Shown: positions 10,053-23,400 of the stretch, in pieces
How positions within the stretch are numbered: position 1 is the stretch's first letter
Layout: each line of letters opens with the position of its first letter
Assembly: GCA_964058845.1 (NCBI GenBank)
Contig: CAXKVR010000261.1
Coordinates: forward strand, 62,001-126,000
DNA from: Carex sylvatica
Lineage: Eukaryota > Streptophyta > Magnoliopsida > Poales > Cyperaceae
DNA: 64,000 nucleotides
Direction of reading: 5' to 3'
Translations under genes and position numbers: made by a program
The notes under the pieces: generated by a model
What the model saw: the letters and a program-made list of their open reading frames with translations, nothing else
What the model was told of the DNA's origin: nothing
Databases searched by the model: none

Positions 10053-10576
10053 TAGGGGTATAAATAGTCGGATACAAATCAGATAGTGGTCTTATTGTAT
10101 TTGTATCCATATTCATTATAATTTTTTGGATACGGATACGGATAGTCTCGGATATGGATGCGGATCGGATATTAAATGTTACGGATACGGATCGGATATC
10201 GAACGGATACAGATATTTTTCATAATTAGCTTGTTAGTTATAAAACATCTATTATATTATTATAATACTAGTCACTAATTATGTCATATTGTAATATTAT
10301 TCATCAAAATATATATCTATATGTAATTTAATAAATTATTCGTAAAATATGCAATTTAATAAATCAATTTAAAAACATATATCACATTTGTTGTGGTTTA
10401 AAATATAAACGGTCGGATACGGATAGTAAAATATCTTACTGTATCCGTTATAATTTTTCGGATACGGATACTGATATGGATAGTCTCGGATATAGGTACC
10501 AATCGAATAATTTAAGTACTTTTTCAAATTCAGATTCGAACGAAATTGAATATTATCCGATCCGTTTACACCCCTA
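10053..10576. mobile_element. hAT MITE with exact 8-bp target duplication
   Basis: The element begins TAGGGGTATAAATAGTCGG and ends TCCGTTTACACCCCTA. It is flanked by ATGTACAT at 10045-10052 and 10577-10584. Both subterminal regions are crowded with CGGATACGGATA-type motifs, which are transposase binding-site-like clusters in hAT elements. It is 524 bp with no coding capacity. Confidence 0.85.
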
Positions 10577-10600
10577 ATGTACATTTAGTCTTTTGACATA

Positions 10601-11050
10601 GGGTGAGGTTATGGTAATATGCGTATCCATCCGTGGTATGGATATAAATTTGTTTGAAAAAACAATCCGAACTATTAAACACAATCTCCACAAAATGTAT
10701 TTGAAAATTAAATTTATATTTTATTTAAATTTGTTTATTCTTTTTTTTAGATAGTAAGAAAATCACAATTTTCGGATGGTTTAGAATTTCCGAGTTAATT
10801 AATTTTCTATATGTCTAAAAAGATAGTAAAATATTTAAAAAAATATAAAATTTAGTATGCAAGTATAATTTCATATGAAAAACGTGTTTAATGGTTCAAA
10901 TCAATTGTTTGAATAAATTTAGTATGCAAGGATAATTTCATATGAAAAATATGTTTAATGGTTCAAATCAATTGTTTGAACTTTACAAATAGAAATATTG
11001 ATCAATAACACAGGACAATTTTGTAATATGCAATATTACCATAGCCTTGT
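10601..11050. mobile_element. Degraded foldback MITE of the 3.3-6.7 kb family
   Basis: Left end GGTGAGGTTATGGTAATATG pairs with right end CAATATTACCATAGCCTTG. The centre keeps the TTTTAGATAGTAAGAAAATC block inverted on the other arm. A tandem duplication of about 65 bp (10852-10916 and 10917-10981) lengthens the right arm. Confidence 0.65.
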
Positions 11051-11482
11051 GGGCTGGCTTTACACATTCTTAATTATGACTTTGAGCAATAGTATAAACC
11101 TGATCAATTTTATAAACATCAATTAATAAGAGCAATTATTGGGGTGTAACTTTGACCATCTTAATTTATGTTTATGTAGCTGATCAGGATTAGCTCATTT
11201 GCGGGATATACGGGTTGCGGATTCAAAATACAACGGGTAGAGTAGGTTTTATTTTGGGCCGGGTTGTATTCTTAGACAGCAGTAGACCCTCCAGAGGTCC
11301 AGCCTCCAGGCCCAAATATAACAGGCCTCCTCGACTACAACTGACCCTGCTCGTCTCCAGTTCTGTGCGTGTATCCAACGCAGCTCCCATGGCGTGATTT
11401 CTCCAGTGTTCCCGCCTAAACCTAACCTAAACCCCAATCTAAACCATTTTCTCCTCTCCATATCTCCTCGGAGAAGTCTCCA
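11051..11482 (+). promoter_or_regulatory. Upstream and leader region of NUP214
   Basis: No TATA box is obvious. A CCTAAACCTAACCTAAACC stretch at 11415-11433, about 50 bp before the ATG, resembles telo-box elements (AAACCCTA) common near plant housekeeping gene starts. The short frames here are not genes. Confidence 0.4.
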
Positions 11483-14400
11483 ATGGCGGATGAGCCACTG
11501 CAGCTGGTGCTTCTAGAGGAAGAGAGAGAAGGTGACCAAGAAGGCTCCGCTGACTTCATCTTCCGTCGGGTAGGTGAATCAGTGCCTCTTTTCTCCACTC
11601 TCTCCCCATTTGATCTCCAATCGCCTTCTCGCAAGCCTCTCGCCATCTCTGATCGGTTTGGAGCTCTCTTTCTCGCACACTCCCAAGGTCAGTGCACTTA
11701 CAGCTCTTCTCCCATGTTTGTATAGAAATAAGCACATTTGAGCCACATTTCAATGCAATTACTGAATGGTTCGTTTTTTGGTTTCGTATTGGAATATACT
11801 AACATTGTTGATGCACTTAAAAGTATAATTAGAGTTTGAATAAGGTTGTAGGCAACACCTGGAAAATTATTGTACCTGAGCTCAGCTAAGATTTGGTTTT
11901 GTTTATTAGGGTTTTTGGTTGTTAAAACAAAAGATGCAATTGATGCGGCCAAGGAGTTTAAGGAGAAAGGAAAGGGACCTTGTTTGAAGGAGTTGAGTTT
12001 AGTAGATGTCCCAATTGGAAGGGTGTCCCTTCTGGAAATATCTAGCAATTCTTCTATGCTTGGTGTGGCCAGTGGTGCAGATATTCACTTCTTCTCTGTT
12101 TCTTCACTTTTCAAAAAGGTTTGAGTTTTTTATGTCAATTTTGCAAGAGATCCTGGATGTTTCAGTGTTTACAGAATTGACCCATGATATGCGTACATGC
12201 AGAAGTTTCACAACTAATGTAAATGGGTAGTTGAAGAAAAACAAGGAGAGGATACTTTGCACTTAATAGTGACAACATTGCCCTGCCCATTTGAACTTCA
12301 TATTGAGCCAATAAAAATCACTGCTATATATGAAAGTAGGAAATAGTGGCTGCAACCGTTTTCCTTTTTCTTTATCTTTTGCTGTTCCTTCTGTTACTCA
12401 GCTTAAAGTTGTGTTTCTTGGGTGCCTTGGTAGAACTTTGTAAAAGATAGGAGCCAGACCTAGTGTATACTGATTCCAAATTCAACTGGGGATAAGATGG
12501 ACTTTAAATCAAGCTTGTGCAAAAGCATCCATTTTGTATCTATTATAATACACAAGGCATGAATAATTTGGTGCTGCAATAGAGACTCAGCCATTCTCAT
12601 TTTGGTACATTCCATTTTGTGAAAATCCCTTTATTTAACAGCGCCAACTAGAATTTTTTAGATTGTTACAACAATTAACTTCCACCAGAAAGGCCTCTTG
12701 ATTTCTTATTTTATTAAGTGTTTACTTTTACATTCTTCCTTTAACCATCTAATCACGCCGACCAGGATTTGTTAGGCTTTAGCAACAACCTATTTTATCT
12801 TACAGAAATTTTTAATTTATTATTTATTATGTTATTTCTGTTATATTCTTCATGTAATTATGGTGTAGGAGCAAAAGCCGTCTTTCTCTTGCACTCTTAG
12901 CACGTCTGGCATTGTTAAAGACTTCAAGTGGCTGGAAAATGCCAAATCTTACATAACTCTCTCTGACACTGGCTCACTATATCATGGCGATTTTAATGGA
13001 GAGATGAAGGATATGTTGGACAATGTTGATGCCGGTCTGTATTCTTTATCGTTTTTCTTTTGATACTTCTTTGGTTTACTTTTCTATGATTTGTTATTGT
13101 TATTGTTATATAATCTTTTTTATATTGAGTCTATACAAACTGCACGGATTTGAACACAAGAAAAATTGATGAAGGGAACTGATGTAGGTTGTTTTCTTGC
13201 TCTTTGGTGTCTCTAGTTATTTATATTTATCTTTATTGATTTTTTGCAGTTGATTGTTCACCTGATAGCAAATCATTTGCTGTTGTGAGGAATAACAACC
13301 TGAGTATCTTTTCGCTGAACATAGAGGAACAAGTTCGCATGCCTCTTTCATTTGAATCATGGTCTGATTTGGACAACACCAAGGGTAAAACCTTGAATCA
13401 AATCAATTTATTTTGACTGGAATTGTTTTGTTAAAAAAATGAGTGGGTTTTAAAGCAAATATTATATAGCACAAATAAATAAATAGCAAAGAAAAAAAAT
13501 AAGATTAGAGGCTAACTGTTCTTTCATATTCATTAATGTTTAACATTACAATTTCTAAGCAGTAACTGCTGTTTCTAGTTTTTCTTTAATTCTTTAAGAT
13601 ACAATTGCTGCTGTTATATAACTGCTGTTACTAATAAAAGTCAAACGAGTAAAAGAAGGTATATTTGAAATTTGATATCATGTTTGACGCATACCCAGTT
13701 ATATTGATCACAATTAATTAGTCTGACAGATTTGCTTTTTAATATCCTTTTGATTAATCAGTGGATTCAATTAGATGGGTGCGTGATGACGGCATTGTTG
13801 TCGCTGCTACTCAGTTGAATGACAATGGAGATGAAGAAGGTTTTCTTGTCCAGGTGATAATCAGCGGAGCCAGAAACTTTTTTGAGGTACAAATTTGACT
13901 TTCTTGTTTCAATATGAAATTATAATTTACATGCTTAGTTGCTTCAAGTCTGAATTTTGTCTATTGATTTTGGTACTGTTATTGAACAAATTTATTAAAG
14001 CTTTCTTCTTCATTTCGTGGTGGCTAAATCTTTCAGAGCTCTTGCAAGCCAGTGGTTTTTTCGTTTCCTTATCTATTTGAAGGTATTTTGGATAGCATTT
14101 TACCCTCTGGGTTTGGGCCTAACCTCCTTACAAGCTATCTGGATCGCTGGTATGTACATACCATGTTTTGTAATATTTTATTTTTCCTTAAATATTTCCT
14201 ATCTTTTGGTATGTTCCATAATCATGACTTTTTTTTATAGGGAGCTTCTACTATCTTCTAGCAAGAAGAATGTTGATCAGCATGTTGTCCTACTGAAATG
14301 GTGTTCCAATGAAGATGATAAACATGTTGTTTCCCTAGAATTCCAAAGTGACAAATACACTCCGAGAATTGATTTACAAGGTGTGTAAATTGAGTATTAC

Positions 14401-17400
14401 TAACTAGTTTAATTTTGGACATGCACAGCAATTGCATTTTTTAATTAATTTTTTTTTCCTAATTTCAGAGAATGGAGAGGATAACACTATAGTTGGATTT
14501 GGGGTTGAGAAGGTTTCTTTGTTTGAGAAAATAACAATACAAGCTGGGGCAGAGACGGAAGAACTTGCACCTCAATACATCATGGTTTGTTTGACATGTG
14601 AAGGGAAGCTCATCATGTACCATATTGCTAGGTAATATTTTCATGTAACGGATTTTGCAAGGAGTTCCTCCTGTTTATTCCCTTTTTTGACAGGAATCTC
14701 TTTTTTCCAGGGCATCGGATCCCTCAGAGCTGCCGCAGTCTAACATAGCAGATTTTGATCTTAATGGTATTGAAGAAAACAAATCGGCGACTGTGTCTGA
14801 AGTACCTACCAAGGAACCATTGAGTTTACTCTCAGATAAAGGTAAAATCATATGAATTCCTCATGTTAGTAAGTATCTAGCATGAACTTTCACTGGAGCG
14901 TCGTTTTGTCGTACAAAGCATGTTTCAGAAACAAAAATGTTCATAATGCTTGTTACCTGTGTCTCCTTAACAAATCCCTCATAGAGGTCGAAATGAATTT
15001 ATTTGGCTTTATTCTTTTTTTTTCCTTTTTGGAAAAAAACATAGATCAGGAGTGATCTAGCTGCCATAGTACAGATGCTGGCCATTTAAATTCATTTGTC
15101 AGGCTGGCACTGTCAAATACTCTATTTTGTTGGTTGGCACTGTCAAATTCTTTTCAAGATGAAATATATTGCAGGGTTGCACTAGGTAGTAGCGTGTATT
15201 TAATCAGGAAATATAAAATTGGACCAAAAGTATCAGCAGGTAGACCTTGCTTGAGCCTGACCCATCAACATTGGGTCACCTTGATCTTGCCAGCATACTC
15301 AATACACTTTGGCCCGCTGAGACCAGACTATTAACTTGTACTGCAAGTCCTATTTGGGTTCTAATTGGTGGGCATCTGTATTGTCCTTTTATGTATACAC
15401 TGTATTGCATTGTTATTCTAGACTTTGATAGGAAAGTTCAAATATTCAGGTGAAGAACCAAAAACAAGAGAAGATAATCAATCCAAGATGGCTTCTTCTT
15501 TGGTGGGATCCACGATACAGCCTCCTGTTGCTGTGTCTACAGGTGCTACCCTCACTACAACAGTCACAGAAAGTAAGGTACCAAACAAAACTGATTCTCC
15601 TATCAAAGGAGGCTTTGGTGGTTTCAGTGCTCCGAGTCCAATGTTCTCTACTGGTCCTGCTTCCAATGCCGCAGTTGCAGAAAGCAAGACAGCAAGTGAA
15701 ACCACATCTCCATTCAGAGGGACTTCGAGTTTGGGTACCCAGAATATCACCGCACCACTGCCATTTAATCTCTCTACCAATCCTGCTCCTAACACTGCTA
15801 ACCAAATGAGTTCTTCCTTCAAGGGACCTTTCGGTTTTGGTACCCATAATGCACCTGCAATGCAGCATTTGGGCAACTTATCTGCCACTACAGCTCCAGG
15901 GACTTCAGCTACTGGGAATATGACAACAAGCCAGAGAACACCTTCTTTTGGAGGAGCTTTTGCTCTTGGAAACCGAAATGCATTTGCAACACAGCCTCTC
16001 AGTACATTCTCTACAGGTGCCACTCCAACAACCACAGCCGCAGAGAGCAAAACACCTAGCCAGACAACATCTCCTTTCAAAGGAGCTTTTGGTGGTGCAT
16101 TTGGTTCTATCAGTGGTTCAACACAGAAAGAGGGATCGCCAACCGCACCACAGCAGTCCATGAAACCATTTAGTAGTGTTAGTGGTACAGCTCAGAATGA
16201 AGGATTTTTTGCTGGTTCACAGCCCTCATTCAAACCTTTCAGTGGCACTGGTCTGAAATTAGGATCAACAGAACCTGGTTCTGATGGATCTGCTTTGAGT
16301 AAATTTGGTGAAAAGTCACCTTCTTCTTTGTCTATTGGGATTCAAAATAAACCAATCAGAAATATTGAGGCAACCCCTGCAAGCCGTGGTTCTTTCACAG
16401 CGGCTAAGGAAGGATTTTCTGCGGCAAGATCTGAGCAAGCTCAGGTGAAGACTACCTCCAATAGTTCTGCAACCACAACAAAGGGTGAAGTGGAATCTGA
16501 GCAGGAATTATCAAATGATTTTTATAGTGTAAGCTTTCACATGACATTCAAGTTATGATTTACATATGTTCATCATACTAAAGCCATGAAATGTTATTGC
16601 TTTTAGGGCAATATCCCATAATTTTGCTGCAAAACCTAAAACGTATTTCTGGTATGTAAAATGATGTTACCGTTATCTAGAAGAGGAACCGCAGAAGTAT
16701 TCAGATAAAATTCAGGGATCTGTTGGTTTTATTATCTTATTGGTCATGTTCGGCAACGAGGCTTTAGCCTCCTTAGCTACTTAAGTTGGCCAAACAACAA
16801 TGCCTTAGACAAGCTTAGAGCACCTTTCTTAAGCTTCCTTAGAGCAAATTCTTAAGCCAATAAAAACCCAGGCTTAGGGCACAGTGCCTCCTTAGAGCTC
16901 CTCCTTAGCACCTTTATACACTCTAAGCTTCATTGCTCTGAGCCTTTGTTAACCGAACAACTCCTCCTTAGCACACCTTAAATTCTTACACCCTGTTTGG
17001 ATGGAGAGTACAGGAAGGAAGGGGAGGTGAAGAATAAAAGGGAACGGAATGGAATGGAATAGAAAGGAAGATCCTCTTTGTGTTTGGATGATTAATGAGG
17101 GAAAATAAATTTAACTTCCCTTTCCGTTTTATTTCTTGTTTGGTTGATTATAATTTAGAAGGTTAATGAAAAATCGGTGACTGTTGTAGGATTGTGATAA
17201 AAAACTTGTGTAAGAATTATATAGGTAAGATATAGGGTTGGCATTCGTGTTATTTTTTCTAAAAATATTTGCAATAAAATTTCTTTCCATCCGTTACATC
17301 CCAAATTGGGAGGAAAGCCGATTCTATTGATTATAATGATACAAGGTTAAACCTTTCACCTCCTGTACCCTTCACCTCCGACATAATTTTGTCAACCAAA

Positions 17401-20400
17401 CACGATTCAACGGAAAATTTTCTTTTCTTTCCATTCCTTCCCTTCCTCTACTATCCATCCAAATAAGGTGTTAAGCTGCAACACTCTAAGCTTTATTGCC
17501 GAACATGACCATTATGATAAAGTGTACAAGGGAAATATTTATCACTGAGAAATCTGTTTGGTGGCCAGGTAGAGGATATGACAAAAGAACTTGATAAACT
17601 CTTATTATCTATTGGGAAAGAAGTTGAAATAACCTCTCAACAATTTTCCCTTCTGGCGTTGGATAAGCACCTCAAGAGTCTTTCTGAATCATCCCTTATA
17701 TGCAAGGTATCATACTTTCTTTGGTCGTGCATCTATTTTATCGTACTTTCAACTATAGTTTTGACAGACTATGGCCTTTAAATTGAACTTTAGAATAATG
17801 CGGAGGAGCAACTTCAAATGATACAAGAACTTCGGGATAAGATGTCACAAGGTATTTTTTTTTTCTTTCTTTTGCTTATTCTGCGAGTTTGAATTAGTTC
17901 TATAAATGCTTTTTTCCTGAAAATAAATTTTTCTGCTCTCCTACAAATCAAATATCGCTTGCACCCTTTAAAGTTAGAATACAGCACTTTCCCTGTAAAG
18001 CATCATAATTTTAAATTTATTCTCTGCTAGTATTATGTGAAGCATTGCCATATAATCTGTTCTTCTGTATTCATATACGGATCGTGATATTGAGGGAGGG
18101 ATGGATATGGTTTGAATTAATTGGGGAGAGGGTACAGAGGGCATTTTTTTTTTAATTTTTACACTTCGCATGGTTCTTATTAGGTTATGTATCTTTCTTT
18201 TTTTTGTACTTTGTTGGTCTTATACATGGCAACTTTTAGATTTTGCTGGATACACATGAAATTAAACATTGGTTTTTGACCTTATTCCCAAAGAATGAAA
18301 GGCTAGAATTGTCTTGCACCTTTAGCAAATTGAGAAATCAGACCTTAATCTAATCCATCAACCCCTTCCATTATTTTGCAGTTTCTTCCAGACTAGTTTA
18401 CATGGAAGGCATTGTAAATCAATCTTCTGACAGCAGGTATTGGGATGTTTGGAATTGTCAGAAGTTGGCTCCTGAATACGAACAAAAAAGGCAGAATATT
18501 TTGAAGGCAAATCAGGTTTAATCTTTTTACCATTTGAGTGCGCATTTGTTGTGTTTTTGTTGAGTATTTGTCACTCTTGTAATTTGCTTATATCTAGTAA
18601 CTTTGTTTCCTTTTTATCCAGAATTTGACGACTCAACTTGTAGAGCTAGAGAGGCACTTCAACGCTCTTGAGATAAATCGATTTGGTGAAGTGGGACGTG
18701 CAGGCTTCAACAGAAGAAATGTCTACAACCATCCCGGGAGCTCAAAGTATACCACTTTCTATTCAGTATCGTGCACAATATTACTCAACTAGTCACCTCT
18801 GTTGGGTTTTTTAGAGCTACTGGCCAAAACTGAAAATTTGGAATGTCAGTATAACCATGAAGTCCCAAATCAACAAGGACAATAAGAGGAAGGAACTTGA
18901 TAAAACCTCTCATGGACTTGGCCAGTGCAGTACCGACACAAACTGTTGGATTAATTGTTCATGTTCATATCGGGGTTTTTTTACCTGCCCATTGATGGTT
19001 CGGTCAGATATGTTCTTAATTAATATTTAATAAAAAAACTTTACCCCTATGACTACCAAACACCATATTTTCTGTTAAGAACTATAAAAAAGAACAATAT
19101 CTAGCTCAGTACCAAAATAATGGAATTTCCAAATTGGACATATAGACCAATTGAATCACCACTTAAATGGATGATGGTTTCTGGTCAGTATTTAACTCAA
19201 CACACAGGTAGGCTCTGCTGGGTTATCAGACCTGCTTGAAATGTGGGCCTGACCTGGACCGAGCCAGATCTGAACCTATGTCACCCTGACGGCCTGACCA
19301 TAAGAAAATGATAACATTTGGAAAGGAAAAAAAAAATGAAATCCAGTATGCATCTGGAGGTTAACCAATTATTGTATTACTTTTCAGGCAAACACAATCC
19401 TTGCACAGTGTTTACAACACATTAAACTCACAGTTGGCTGCAGCAGAGCAACTATCAGAGTGCCTCACCAAACAGATATCTATGCTTAACTTAGGCCCTC
19501 CCTCTCCTTCCCCTTCTAAGCCCGCCCGATCGATGAAAACGCAACTCTTTGAATCCATCGGCCTTTCTTATGAGCCTGAATCCTATACATCTCCTGATGT
19601 ACCACGACCAGTTATTGATTCAAGCTCTGTTAAAAGGGTTTCTACATCAGTGAAAGATTACCGGAGGAGAAGCTCTGTTGGACTTGCAAAAGGGGTTGAA
19701 TTGGAGACGGCAAGGAGGAGAAGAGAGTCGTTGGATAAAGTATTTCTTCTTTCTCCATCTGTATTTGTTGATTTCTATTATTAACTTAGTTCGTCAAATA
19801 TTAGGTCCCATGGATTTACCCTCGTCCTGTATTCTGGGTATTGTTAACAGATATTACCTGTAAAAGAATGACTTCAATATATGGAATTGTAACCAAGCAA
19901 TTAAGGGTTAATTTGAGTTCTTAGAAAAATTCCTATTAAACACCAGAAATGAGAAGGAGAGAAAGATGATAAACTTGGACTGATTGAAACTAATATTGAA
20001 GTGGGGATATAGGGGGCCTAAAAGATTATTAATATATGCAATATATGAGTAGAACTAGGGTGTTCTTAAGCTCACGAAAGTGTTTGGTGAGCTTAACTCC
20101 AAAACCCATCAAATTTGTTTCAAATGACGAATCCAAACTATTGAAACCCGCCTACCTTACAAGTGATGAGTCTACATGTGAAAATTTTAAACATTTGAAT
20201 TAATTTAGTATAAAGTCAAGCGGTCAAAAAATGCTCAAAATATGAATGCACTAAAATTAATTTATTAACCTTCTAATTTTGACCGATTGACTTTATACTA
20301 AACTAAATCGAATGTTTAAAAATTTCACATGTAGACGACACGTAAGATAGGCGGGTTTCAACGGTTCGGATTCGTCATTTGAAACTGATTTGATGGATTT

Positions 20401-23400
20401 TGGAGTTAAGCTCACCAAACACTTTGGTGAGCTTAAGAACACCCTAGTTCTACTCGCAATATATTATTGTATGTACAAATGAGGCCCAGCACTTAGATTA
20501 AATTTGCAACTGGTACCCAACCTTTCTGATATATTGTCAAGCACCAATCCTTTTAGCGTGATATAGGTACATTCTGTTATGAACCCATCTGCACTTAACA
20601 AAAATTATCAAGGCCAGATTGTACCAAAACCAGGCGAAAAGAATTTCTTTATTGGACTTCCAACTCGGATGAACTTGTTACCAGTAGGTCTTGTTGAGTT
20701 GCTTTAATAGGTGAGTTGTATCTTCCTTGACTTCAAGCTTGTTGTAAATACAAGGCTTATTTGGAAAAAATACAGACCACAAGATGTTGAGCATTGATTG
20801 CAAATATGAGGCATTATTTTCAAATACAATTAAGTACTGGTGCTGGTGTGAAAGCCTCAAAATAATATTTTGAAAATTGATGCAGAGCTGGGCATCTGTC
20901 GAGCCACAGAAAACCACTGTGAAGAGAGTTGAAAAGCAGCTTCAGGTACAACAGAAAAGGTTCAGTATAGGCAGTGATAAGAAGTTCAAGTCAAACAAAG
21001 AAATATTTAGAAAAGATACGGAGGCAGCTATCATTCATCAAACAAGCAGCTATGGTAGTCCTATTTCATTACTCCTAGAGCCGTCCAATACCAAGTTAAA
21101 TGCCCCCACTCTGACTCAAGGTATCTGAACTCCTTTCTTTGTCAAGTGTTTAGTCAGGAATGAGCAAAATAGGGAATATATTTTAATCCAAAACATAATT
21201 TGCTCATTTCTTTATTTTTTATTTTTTATTTTGAGAAATAATACCAATTCCAAGTGATATATGTAACTACTGGATGTTCTAGAATAAAGTTGATTAGCCC
21301 ACCCCATGTTTTAGAATAATGGGGGAATAAATTAGTTACTGCTTAGTAGGATAAGGAGGTAAAGCTAATTCCTATTGAATTTGTTTTTTAAGATGTTGCC
21401 TGCCTATGGGAAGTAATGGGTTTGGGAAAAAGGATATGAAAGATAACTGATTATGATCTGAACCAGACCTAGTAACACCATGAGTACTTTTAATTTGATA
21501 TGTAATAGTGGTGTCAAATCTTATTCCTACTTGCCTTTGAATTTCAGCAGGTACTGAAGAAGAGGCTCCCAAGCAGGCAGCTATGCCTCAGCAAGGTGTT
21601 GCGTTTAGGTGGGCAAGAGAGGTCTCAAGTCCATTCCCAAATCTGGATCCAAAAGCTCAAACCTCTCAAGAGAAGAAAGCGACAGGGGTTGTTATGGAAC
21701 AACCTAAGTTTACCATGTCCTCACAGGCTTTAACCACCGGTACAAAAGATGCCATGAGAGAAAGTTTTGTTTCTTCTGAATCAAGAAGTGTTCAAAATGT
21801 CCATCCAATGCCAAAATCTTTTCCTAATGCAACCTCAGTATCATCAAATACAAGCACCAATTTAAAAGCAAAAGGCCAGCCTACAGGCTTCTCTTTCCCC
21901 GGGCTAATAAGAGAGAGTAGCATGCCGTCTTTTTCTCTTTTTACTGCACCTACGCAGTCTACTGATAGCAGTGGGAAGTTTTCTACTCAATCTGAAATGA
22001 TATCTACTTTTGCACCTAAATCAGTACTGTCCAGTTTTGGAAAGGCTGCTGAAAAAGATCAGTCTGCCAAGGACAGAAGTTCTTCTGAAGTTGCACCAAC
22101 ATTTGCACCCAAACCAGTTTCTTCAATTTTTCAGTCAAGTGTGCCTATGTCTTCAGCTAGTGCCACCTTTGGGGGATCAAAAGTAGGTACTGGATCCCTC
22201 ACAGAGGTGCAAGTATCAGCAACAACTGCTGCTTCTTCACTGTCAAAACCAGTGCAAGATTCATTTTCTGTATCAAGCTTGGGATTTTCACCACCGAAAG
22301 CTGTACAACAGTCAGCTTCAGTACCATCCTCAGCTTTGTCAGCACCAAAACCTGTACAAGAATCAGTATCTGTACCAACTTCAGTGTCCACACCACAAAA
22401 GCAAGTAGCAGAATCAGTTTCAGTACCAGATACAGTTTCAGAACCAACCAAGGACATTTTTCCCCCCAAATTTGGACCAGTACCATTGCCTTCATCAGGA
22501 CCAGCTACATTTTCTTCATCCCTAACTTCGTCAAAACCTGTTGCTACTGAGGCACCAATTGCACAAGCACCACCTCCGGCAAGTGGGCCTACTCTGCTAT
22601 CATCACCTGTGCCAGTGTCTATGCCAGCAACTGCAGATGAAACAACTGTTGATGCCTCTCTCCAAAAGGACGAAGATGAGATGGAAGAAGAGGAACCTAA
22701 CAACTCCATAGACCTTAATTTGGGAGCCCTTGGTGGGTTTGGATTTGGATCTGGATCCGGATCCACCCCACAAAACCAACCCAAACCAAACCCATTTGGT
22801 ACCAGCTTGTTCGGTACAAGTAACAACCCAACCCCTCCACCCAGCCTTACACCAAGCCCCGGTTCTGTATTTAGGCCTCCATCTCTCAGCTTCCCTTCAT
22901 CTCAACCAGTGCCACAGCCATCTCCTCCAGCCAATACGAACCTATTTGCAGGCAGTGGATTTAGCGGGTTTGGCCAACCTGCCCAAGTTGGGGTGGGCCA
23001 AAGTGGCTTTGGCAAACCTGCCCCAATTGGATCAGGTCAGCAAGCCCTTGGGTCTGTTTTGGGCTCTTTTGGGCAGTCTCGTCAGTTTGGTGCTGGTTTT
23101 GGAAATACTGGTTCTTCGCCGAGTGGTTTTGGTAGTGGTGGTTTTTCTTCTGTAGCACCGTCAAGTGGGGGCTTTGGTGGATTCGCAAGTGCAGCTACAG
23201 GAGGTGGATTTGCATCAGCTGCTACTGGTGGAGGATTTGCAGGGGGTGGGTTTGCATCAGCTGCTACTGGTGGAGGATTTGCAGCTCCTACTTTACAGAG
23301 TGGAGGTGGATTTGCAGGTGCTGCAGCTGTAGGTGGCGGTGGTGGTTTTGGTGGGGCCGGTCAAGGCAGTGGTTTTGGTGGAGGTATGCCTCAGCAGTTC

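Noticed and set aside
15446..16163. Long minus-strand and alternative plus-strand frames inside NUP214 exon 10
   Set aside because: They are shadows of the low-complexity Ser/Thr/Pro-rich coding exon.
22131..22826. 231-codon minus-strand frame
   Set aside because: It is antisense to NUP214 exon 17 and reflects its biased composition.
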